Source of the DNA: Armatimonadota bacterium
GTDB taxonomy: Bacteria > Armatimonadota > Fimbriimonadia > Fimbriimonadales > Fimbriimonadaceae
NCBI GenBank assembly: GCA_003516955.1
Contig: DPBN01000219.1
Location: forward strand, 1 to 10,732
Length of the DNA stretch: 10,732 nucleotides
Direction of reading: 5' to 3'
This document shows positions 5,483 through 10,732 of the stretch, piece by piece (position 1 is the stretch's first letter; every line of letters begins with the position of its first letter). The notes below the pieces were generated by a model. That model made no database searches. It saw only the letters and a list, made by a program, of their open reading frames with translations, and was not told the origin of the DNA. A program made the position numbers and the translations under genes.

Positions 5483-6861
5483 GCCGGAAGCACTTCGGCA
5501 CGGACGGCGTGCGTGGCGTGGCCAACGTCGGCCTGACGCCCGAGTTCGCGTTCCAGCTGGGCCAGGCCGCGGGTCGCACGCTGAAGGCCCACGGTCTCAC
5601 GCCGAGGGTTGCGCTCGGGCGGGACACCCGGCGGAGCGGGCCGATGCTCGGCGCCTCGCTCGCGAGCGGCTTCTGCTCGGTGGGGGTGGACGTAATCGCC
5701 CTAGGGGTGGTTCCCACGCCTACCGTCAGCTTCGTCGCCCGCACTGGTGAGTTCGGCATGGGCGCCATCGTTTCGGCGAGCCACAACCCGGCTCCGGACA
5801 ACGGCATCAAGTTCGTGCTCCACGACGGTCGCAAGACGCCGGACGAGTTCGAGGCCGAGATCGAGGCGCGGCTTTCGGAGTCGTCCGGTCCTCGCCCGAA
5901 GGGCGCGGAGGTCGGCTTCCTCGAGAGCGACCAGGAGCCCGTCGAGGCCTACGTGGCGTTCCTCGAGTCCACGGTGCCCGAGCGCTTGGACGGCATGAGG
6001 GTCGCGGTGGACGCGGCGCACGGCGCGGCGTATCGGCTCGCGCCCCTCGTGCTGAGGGCGCTGGGCGCGGAGATCGTCGTGGTCGGCGACCGGCCGGACG
6101 GGGTCAACATCAACGCGGAGGGTGGCGCGACCAAGCCGCAGACGATCTGCACTCTGGCCAGGGAGGTGCGCGCGGATGCGGGGGTGGCGTTCGATGGGGA
6201 CGCCGACCGGGCGGTCTTCAGCGACGCGGAGGGCAGGCTGGTGAACGGCGACCGCACGATCGGCCTATGGATGAGGCACTGGCTGGAGGCCGGCAAGCCG
6301 ATGAACCGCGTGGCGATCGGCACCGTGATGAGCAACGGCGGGCTCGGCGACTTCCTAGCCCGGCTCGGAGTGAGGCTCGAGAGGGCCCCGGTCGGGGACA
6401 AGCACGTTGCGGACTGGATCGAGCGGTTCGAGGCGCCGATCGGTGGGGAGCAGAGCGGACACATCATTTTCCCGGAGCTCGGTCCGACGGGCGATGGCCT
6501 CGCCACCATGCTCCAGGTGTTGCGCATCCTGAGGCGGGAGGGACGGACGCTCGCGGAGGCCTCGGCCGACTACGAGCCGTGGCCCCAGAAGCTCGCGAAC
6601 GTGCAGGTGCGCGACAGGGCGACGTGGGCCGACGGCCCGATGGTTCGGCGGGCGATCGAGGAGGCGGGCGAGCTGCTGGAGGGCCAGGGTCGCGTGCTGG
6701 TGCGGGCCAGCGGAACCCAGCCCATGGTGCGCGTGATGGTGGAGGCCCGCAGCGCGGACCTGAGGGACCGGGCGCTCGAAGGGATCGTCCGAGCCCTGTT
6801 GGACGAGGCCGGCGGCCGAGTGTTCAGCGAGGTGGACTTGACCCATGCTCTTGGCGATTGA
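5479..6861 (+). CDS. glmM: Phosphoglucosamine mutase GlmM
   Basis: This 460-residue cytoplasmic enzyme interconverts glucosamine-6-phosphate and glucosamine-1-phosphate, feeding UDP-GlcNAc for peptidoglycan. All four parts of the alpha-D-phosphohexomutase fold are visible. FGTDGVRG at 6-13 opens the protein. The phosphoserine loop VSASHNP at 98-104 carries active-site S101, corresponding to Ser102 in E. coli. The metal-binding loop is DGDADR at 239-244. The sugar-binding loop is GGEQSGH at 322-328, and the phosphate-binding loop is RASGTQPMVRVMVE at 409-422. The last usually reads SGTEP, and Gln at 414 is a mild deviation. The start motif and the lack of a PMM/PGM-type substrate loop favour GlmM over phosphomannomutase. 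GTG at 5479 overlaps the grpE stop as GTGA, and coaX starts 17 bases before the end, so the three genes form one operon. Confidence 0.95.
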   Translation: MSRKHFGTDGVRGVANVGLTPEFAFQLGQAAGRTLKAHGLTPRVALGRDTRRSGPMLGASLASGFCSVGVDVIALGVVPTPTVSFVARTGEFGMGAIVSASHNPAPDNGIKFVLHDGRKTPDEFEAEIEARLSESSGPRPKGAEVGFLESDQEPVEAYVAFLESTVPERLDGMRVAVDAAHGAAYRLAPLVLRALGAEIVVVGDRPDGVNINAEGGATKPQTICTLAREVRADAGVAFDGDADRAVFSDAEGRLVNGDRTIGLWMRHWLEAGKPMNRVAIGTVMSNGGLGDFLARLGVRLERAPVGDKHVADWIERFEAPIGGEQSGHIIFPELGPTGDGLATMLQVLRILRREGRTLAEASADYEPWPQKLANVQVRDRATWADGPMVRRAIEEAGELLEGQGRVLVRASGTQPMVRVMVEARSADLRDRALEGIVRALLDEAGGRVFSEVDLTHALGD

Positions 6862-7612
6862 CGTCGGGAACACGCACACGGTGTTCGGGGTCTGGGACGG
6901 CAAGACGTGGGTCGCCGTCTGGCGCCGAGCCACCAACCCGGATCGCACCGAGGACCAGATCGCGGTGTGGCTGAAGGGGGCGTTCGACCTGGCCGGCGTG
7001 CTGTACGACGTGGACGCCGTGGTGTGCGGCTCGGTGGTGCCCGCGGCGAACGAGGCCATCGAGAGGCTCGCGCAGCGGTGGTTCCGCATCGACCCGCTCT
7101 TCGTCCAGGCGGCGAACGTGGGCGTTCCGGTGGACTACGAGCCGCCCTCGTCGGTCGGTGCGGACCGTCTGGTGAACGCTCTGGCCGCTCTGGCCAAACA
7201 CCAGCCGCCGATGGTGGTTGTGGACCTGGGGACGGCCACGACGTTCGACGCCATCTCGAAGGACGGGGTCTACGTGGGTGGGGCGATCCTGCCTGGGATT
7301 CTGGTGAGCAGCCAGGCTCTGGCCAGCCACACGGCGAAGCTGCCCCAGGTGGAGTTCGTCGCCCCGGCGCGCACGATCGGCCGGAACACCGCGGAGTCGA
7401 TCCAGTCCGGGCTGATGTTCGGGTACGCGAGCGCGATCGACGGGATCGTTCGACGAATCGCGAAGGAGCTCGGGGGAAAAGTGCTCACGATCGCGACCGG
7501 CGGGCTGGGAGGGCTGTTCCTGGGCCTGTGCGAGACGATCGAGGTCTACGAGCCGAACCTGACGCTGGACGGCTTGCGGCTGGCGTACGACAAGGTCAGG
7601 GGGCGAGGCTAG
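6845..7612 (+). CDS. coaX: Type III pantothenate kinase CoaX
   Basis: This 255-residue cytoplasmic kinase phosphorylates pantothenate, the first committed step of coenzyme A synthesis. CoaX enzymes use the ASKHA fold, need a monovalent cation, and are not inhibited by CoA as CoaA is. Visible motifs are the N-terminal phosphate loop AIDVGNTHTVFG at 4-15 (D6), the pantothenate-site GADRLVN at 105-111 (D107), the second phosphate loop DLGTATTFD at 127-135, and GGAILPGI at 145-152. Length is normal, and CoaX is distinguished from Baf-type regulators mainly by these intact catalytic motifs. The ATG at 6845 lies inside glmM. GAGGTGG at 6829-6835, nine bases upstream, supports it. Its 3' end overlaps the end of the opposite-strand gene by 17 bases. 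Confidence 0.95.
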   Translation: MLLAIDVGNTHTVFGVWDGKTWVAVWRRATNPDRTEDQIAVWLKGAFDLAGVLYDVDAVVCGSVVPAANEAIERLAQRWFRIDPLFVQAANVGVPVDYEPPSSVGADRLVNALAALAKHQPPMVVVDLGTATTFDAISKDGVYVGGAILPGILVSSQALASHTAKLPQVEFVAPARTIGRNTAESIQSGLMFGYASAIDGIVRRIAKELGGKVLTIATGGLGGLFLGLCETIEVYEPNLTLDGLRLAYDKVRGRG

Positions 7613-8453
7613 CCCCGGCGATCAGCTCGGCGACCGCCGCCTCGATGTTCTCCACCGAGTGGACGTGGCGGATGCCGAAGTAGGTGGCGCCCATGTTGAA
7701 GCGCACGGGGCTCACGCCGGCCCAGCGGGAGTACTTGTTCAGCTTGCCGGCCAGCACCCAGTCGGCCATCCCCTCGGCGTTGGGCTCCGGAACGACGTAG
7801 GGCGCCAGCGCCCGGATCCACTTGTCGATGGGCTGGATATAGATGCGCTCCGCGCGCTCGATGCGCTCCTCCAACCCGAAGAGGTAGGTGAGGTCTCGGA
7901 GGAACTGCGAGGTGATCTTGGGGCCGACGCCCCGGATGTCGACGATGCGGAGGAACTGGGGCTCCATCCGGTCGGTCTCCAGGACGCCCTTCCGCACCCA
8001 GTCGGCGATGCTGCGAAGGCCGATCTGCGAGACCTCCTGGGCGAGCTCGGCGGTACCCTGGACGACGCCACGGTTCTGCTGCTCGTTCGACTTGATCCGG
8101 TTCTCCCGGCACCGGGCCTCGAAGGCCTCCCAGAGCTGGATGCCGTTGTCGAGCGCCAAGAACTGCCCGATGCGGTCTCCGCCGGCCACCTCCTCAAGCG
8201 CGTCCATCGCGAGGTCCGAAAGGGTTCCACGGTCCTTGCCGCGCCGGGAGAAGGCGTAGTGGCCGAAGAAGGCGCGGAGGCACTGGTACGGATCCAGCAA
8301 CGCGTCGCGGATCTCGGAGATGTTGGGTGATCCAGAGCCGAGGATGCGCCCCAGCGGGCCGAGCAGCATCTCGCTGGCGTAGCGATCGGCGCAGTCTCCC
8401 GCGATGGCGCGGAACAACAGCACCGTTTCCGTTCCCATTTCTCCGATTCGCAT
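7596..8453 (-). CDS. Unrecognised protein with a helix-hairpin-helix motif; possible DNA glycosylase relative
   Basis: I do not recognise this 285-residue protein as a named family. It is soluble, with no signal peptide or membrane helix. The clearest motif is a helix-hairpin-helix at about 167-188 (FLRIVDIRGVGPKITSQFL), the type that binds DNA backbone. It is followed by IQPIDKWIRAL at 206-216. In HhH-GPD base-excision glycosylases (endonuclease III, OGG1) the hairpin GVGxK supplies the catalytic Lys, and an Asp in a PVD-H motif follows about 18-19 residues later. Here K179 and D210 occupy similar sites but are 31 apart, and the residue after D210 is Lys instead of Thr or Val. A helical N-terminal half (20-165) and a C-terminal segment with WAGVSPVRFNMG and YFGIRHVHS complete the protein. 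The start is uncertain, since no ribosome binding site precedes 8453; M6 and V11 are alternatives. It lies 49 bases downstream of the HAD gene, in the same direction. Confidence 0.85.
   Translation of the reverse strand: MRIGEMGTETVLLFRAIAGDCADRYASEMLLGPLGRILGSGSPNISEIRDALLDPYQCLRAFFGHYAFSRRGKDRGTLSDLAMDALEEVAGGDRIGQFLALDNGIQLWEAFEARCRENRIKSNEQQNRGVVQGTAELAQEVSQIGLRSIADWVRKGVLETDRMEPQFLRIVDIRGVGPKITSQFLRDLTYLFGLEERIERAERIYIQPIDKWIRALAPYVVPEPNAEGMADWVLAGKLNKYSRWAGVSPVRFNMGATYFGIRHVHSVENIEAAVAELIAGASLAP
7600..7616. terminator. Hairpin at the convergent overlap of coaX and the HhH gene
   Basis: GGGGC (7600-7604) and GCCCC (7612-7616) form a five-pair all-GC stem around GAGGCTA. The centre also contains the perfect palindrome GGCTAGCC at 7607-7614. 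The hairpin covers the coaX stop codon and lies in the last codons of the opposite gene, where a bidirectional terminator would be expected. No T-tract follows on either strand, so it may work with Rho or not at all. Confidence 0.3.
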
Positions 8454-8502
8454 GGAAGCCGAAGGCGCGGCCGCACTGGGCCTCGACCCTACGAATACTA
8501 CA

Positions 8503-9348
8503 CTACTCCGAGAAGGGAGAGCCCTCTAGGACGAACCGTTCGACGAAATCCGCCACTCCGCCCTCGTCGTTGGAGGAGACCACCAAGTCGGCGGCCTGCT
8601 TGGCCTCGTCGTTGCCGTTGGCCATGGCCGCCGAAAGGCCCGCCCACCGCAGCATCTCGACGTCGTTGGAGTAGTCGCCGATGGCCGCGCAGGCTTCTCG
8701 GGCGACGCCGAGGTGCAGACTGAGCGCTCTCAGGCCCGACCCCTTGTCGGCGGACGGCACCAAGAACTCGAGATAGTCCGGTTCGCTGAGCACGGTCCGA
8801 AGACCCAGCCGGGAGGCGAGATCGTCGGCCTCCTGCTGGTGGCGCGCCAGCTCCTCGGGCTCTGCCAGAAGCATCATCTTGGTCGGCGGATCTCGGAGGA
8901 TCTCCTCCTCGGTCACGCCATCGACGACGCCGAAGCGGACTCGGGACAGGTAGACGCCGCCGAACGCCGACCGGAACCCGAAGGCAATTCGGTCGCGGAA
9001 GTAGAGGTTGGTCTGCAGCGCCCTCCGCCGGCCGAAGTCCAGAATGGCCAAGGCCGCCTCCGCAGGGAGGGGCGTGTGCAGAACCTCCCCAAATGCCGAG
9101 TCGAGAACGTGGGCGCCGTTGCAGCAGACGAAGGTGCGCTCGAGACCAATCTCGTCGGCGAAGGGAGCCATCGTCAGCGCGACCCTGCCGCTGGCCAGCA
9201 CCACCTTGACGCCGGCCCTGCGGCACCGGCGGAGCGCCTCGGCGCTGCGAGGATGAGGCCGCCGGTCGGAGGCGAGCAACGTGCCGTCGAGGTCGACGGC
9301 GAGCAGGCGGATCGGCGGGCGAGACTTTGTGGCGATCGGGCTGTTCAC
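8503..9348 (-). CDS. Cof-type HAD-superfamily phosphatase
   Basis: This 281-residue cytoplasmic hydrolase belongs to the Cof (class IIB) branch of the HAD superfamily, which removes phosphate from sugar phosphates, nucleotides, PLP or flavin precursors. Motif I is DLDGTLL at 19-25, with nucleophile D19 and acid/base D21. Motif II is ASGR at 52-55 (S53), the motif III lysine is K202 in ADKGSG, and motif IV is GDYSNDVEM at 224-232 (D225, D229). The large cap domain at about 85-190 is the C2 cap that sets substrate choice, and it does not tell me the substrate. The start is taken as GTG at 9348, because upstream in-frame sequence runs into the divergent cheW gene. No well-spaced ribosome binding site supports it. 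The HhH gene follows 49 bases later on the same strand, so the two are probably cotranscribed. Confidence 0.92.
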   Translation of the reverse strand: MNSPIATKSRPPIRLLAVDLDGTLLASDRRPHPRSAEALRRCRRAGVKVVLASGRVALTMAPFADEIGLERTFVCCNGAHVLDSAFGEVLHTPLPAEAALAILDFGRRRALQTNLYFRDRIAFGFRSAFGGVYLSRVRFGVVDGVTEEEILRDPPTKMMLLAEPEELARHQQEADDLASRLGLRTVLSEPDYLEFLVPSADKGSGLRALSLHLGVAREACAAIGDYSNDVEMLRWAGLSAAMANGNDEAKQAADLVVSSNDEGGVADFVERFVLEGSPFSE

Positions 9349-9411
9349 GGTAAAGTTGCCGGCCTCGCCTTCCGAAAATCGTGGATGGGTTCGTCCCGAG
9401 GAGAAGCCCGC
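9349..9411. promoter_or_regulatory. Divergent intergenic region between the HAD gene and cheW
   Basis: These 63 bases must serve both genes. GAGGAG at 9398-9403, eight bases before the cheW ATG, is a strong ribosome binding site and fixes that start. TAAAGT at 9351-9356 is a weak (four of six) -10 candidate for cheW, with no good -35. I see no convincing promoter for the HAD gene. Confidence 0.35.
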
Positions 9412-9855
9412 ATGTCGACGGCACCGGTTTTGAACCATCGCGAGCAGAACGTCATCTTCCGCCTGGGCGAGGAGTCCTACGGCATCGACATCTTCCGGGT
9501 GCACGAGATCATCCGGCTGCGTGAGATTACCCCGATTCCGGGTTCGGAGCCGCACATCCGTGGCTTGGTGAACCTGCGCGGGAAGACGATCCCCGTGGTG
9601 GATCTGCGGACCAAGTTCGGCTTGCCGCCGGCCGAGGACACTGAGTCGACCCGCATCATCGTCGTGGAGAGCGACCGTGGGAACGTGGGGATCGTGGTCG
9701 ACGCCGTCACGGAGGTGGTGACCGTGGAGCCGGACCAGGTGGACGCGACGCCGCCCTTGGTCGCGAACGTCACGGCCGAGTTCGTTCGGGGAATCGCCAA
9801 GCAGGAGGCCCAGCTGATCACGCTCCTGAACCTGGAACAGGCGATCGCCGCCTAG
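9412..9855 (+). CDS. cheW: Chemotaxis coupling protein CheW
   Basis: This 147-residue cytoplasmic adaptor links chemoreceptors to the CheA kinase in sensory arrays. It is a single CheW (SH3-like double beta barrel) domain from about residue 12 to 145: NVIFRLGEESYGIDIFRVHEI at the N-terminal side, then IRGLVNLRGKTIPVVDLR at 49-66, the best-conserved CheW stretch, and VGIVVDAVTEVV near the middle. Length is typical. The start at 9412 is fixed by GAGGAG eight bases upstream. The frame is open much further upstream, but that part is antisense to the HAD gene and should not be annotated. cheA begins 19 bases after the stop, so the two genes form the head of a chemosensory operon. Confidence 0.95.
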   Translation: MSTAPVLNHREQNVIFRLGEESYGIDIFRVHEIIRLREITPIPGSEPHIRGLVNLRGKTIPVVDLRTKFGLPPAEDTESTRIIVVESDRGNVGIVVDAVTEVVTVEPDQVDATPPLVANVTAEFVRGIAKQEAQLITLLNLEQAIAA

Positions 9856-9874
9856 CTTCCGCCCTCCACGAGCC

Positions 9875-10732
9875 ATGGCCGAACTCGACATGTCCCAATA
9901 CCTCGACCTCTTCCTGCAAGAGGCCGACGAGCAGCTGGAGATTCTCGAGCAGGAGACGCTCAAGCTGGAGAAGGATCCCACTCAGGAGCGCCTGCAGAAG
10001 ATCTTCCGAGCCGCACACACGCTCAAGGGCAGCAGCCGGGCGATGGGTTTCCTCACGTTCGCGGAGGTCACCCACGAGATGGAGAACCTGCTGGACCTGC
10101 TGCGCGGCGGCCAATTGCAGGTGACCACAGAGATCGCCGACGCGCTGCTCGCGTGCTTGGACACGCTCTCGGCCATCAAGGCGCAGATCGCGGAGGGACG
10201 GGGAGACGCGTACGAGGCGGGCGAGCTGGTGGAGAACTTGAAGAGGCTGGCCAGGGGGTCGGCTCCCTTAGCCGAGGCGGCGCCGCAGACCGCTGGATCG
10301 GACGACCTTCCCGCCGAGCTCGTGCAGAAGCTGACCGAGAAGACCAAGCAGGGTCCGATCCTGCGGGCGAGGATTCGGCTCGCCCCGGACTGCCTGATGA
10401 AGTTCGTCCGGGCGTTCATGGCTATCAACGCGGTGAACGAGGGCGGGACGCTCGTGGCCACGCATCCCGACGGCGAGACGCTGGAGGAGGAGAAGTTCGG
10501 GGACACGTTCGAGCTGTTCTTCCGCTCCGAGCGGCCCGCGGAGGACTGGCAGAAGACCTTCCAGGGGATCGGCGAGGTTGCCGAGGCCGAGGTCGGGCCT
10601 TGGCGGCCCCGAACGGAGGAAGCCGTCCAACCCTCCTTCGCGCAGCAGCCCGCCGGCGAACGTCCCGAGACCAAGCCCGTGGCGAAGCCCGCAGGCGCGG
10701 CGGCGGGCCGCAAGGCCGACACCGGGCAGACG
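9875..10732 (+). CDS. cheA: Chemotaxis histidine kinase CheA, N-terminal part (cut by window edge)
   Basis: The visible 286 residues are the start of CheA, the cytoplasmic kinase that phosphorylates CheY and CheB in response to receptors. Residues 1-125 form the P1 (HPt) domain: YLDLFLQEADEQLE opens it, and the phosphorylated histidine is H48 in AAHTLKGSSRAMGF, with EVTHEMENLLDLLR at 64-77. Residues about 163-243 resemble the P2 response-regulator-binding domain of Thermotoga-type CheA (LRARIRLAPDCLMKFVRAF, then EEEKFGDTFELFF). An Ala/Pro/Lys-rich linker follows to the window edge. The P3 dimerisation, P4 ATPase and P5 CheW-like domains are expected beyond it. The ATG at 9875 has no strong ribosome binding site. 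The in-frame ATG at 9890 (MSQYLDLF) is an alternative that also fits family N-termini. No stop codon occurs in this frame. Confidence 0.93.
   Translation, partial: MAELDMSQYLDLFLQEADEQLEILEQETLKLEKDPTQERLQKIFRAAHTLKGSSRAMGFLTFAEVTHEMENLLDLLRGGQLQVTTEIADALLACLDTLSAIKAQIAEGRGDAYEAGELVENLKRLARGSAPLAEAAPQTAGSDDLPAELVQKLTEKTKQGPILRARIRLAPDCLMKFVRAFMAINAVNEGGTLVATHPDGETLEEEKFGDTFELFFRSERPAEDWQKTFQGIGEVAEAEVGPWRPRTEEAVQPSFAQQPAGERPETKPVAKPAGAAAGRKADTGQT

Noticed and set aside
7596..9348. Claiming the HAD/HhH pair as a new defence or repair system
   Set aside because: The evidence is only adjacency plus one hairpin motif. It is kept as a hypothesis in the findings rather than as an annotation.
8713..9411. 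Upstream extension of the cheW frame
   Set aside because: It is antisense to the HAD phosphatase, and a strong ribosome binding site precedes the ATG at 9412.
9349..9981. Upstream extension of the HAD phosphatase frame on the - strand
   Set aside because: It is antisense to cheW and the start of cheA and adds no recognised domain; the DLDGTLL motif sits normally near the GTG at 9348.
1..10732. tRNA, rRNA, CRISPR array, transposon ends, toxin-antitoxin or phage-defence genes
   Set aside because: No regularly spaced repeats, transposase or integrase motifs, or RNA-gene-like folds were seen, and genes fill nearly all of the window.

Overview
This window is G+C-rich bacterial chromosome, roughly two thirds G+C by eye, densely packed with protein-coding genes. 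I see no rRNA, tRNA, CRISPR array, insertion sequence or phage gene, and no gene-free stretch longer than about 80 bases. The best clue to the organism is the prepilin at 1675-2454. Its N-terminus ([19 protein letters not shown], then FPVFAQAK and CLSNLKQIG...MYGADYDD) is the DUF1559-type pseudopilin style that is abundant in Armatimonadota (Fimbriimonadia and relatives) and Planctomycetota. From memory, the [16 protein letters not shown] form points to Armatimonadota. This placement is an inference, not a computed result.

Layout. 69-287: small two-helix membrane protein on the + strand. 339-1595: E2 acyltransferase of a 2-oxo acid dehydrogenase complex (+). 1675-2623: DUF1559-type prepilin overlapped by a small putative lipoprotein (+). 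2629-3903: type II secretion/type IV pilus family ATPase (-), ending 5 bases from the lipoprotein gene. 3949-4872: ten-helix EamA/DMT transporter (+), diverging from the ATPase across 45 bases. 4910-7612: tightly coupled operon grpE-glmM-coaX (+). 7596-9348: two-gene minus-strand unit, with a Cof-type HAD phosphatase upstream and then an unrecognised 285-residue helix-hairpin-helix protein. 9412-10732: cheW followed by the N-terminal part of cheA (+), running off the right edge.

How the genes relate. The prepilin and the ATPase belong to the same broad machinery (type IV filament or pseudopilus assembly) but are convergent, so they are not one operon. grpE (DnaK nucleotide exchange), glmM (glucosamine phosphate for cell wall precursors) and coaX (first step of coenzyme A synthesis) are joined by start/stop overlaps and probably translated in a coupled way, although their pathways differ. 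cheW and cheA begin a chemosensory cluster whose receptors and response regulators must lie outside the window.

Most of the window is recognisable housekeeping content, and I do not find a clear new multi-gene system. The least explained gene is the helix-hairpin-helix protein at 7596-8453. It has a Lys and an Asp placed roughly as in base-excision DNA glycosylases, but with a longer spacing, and it deserves a structural comparison.
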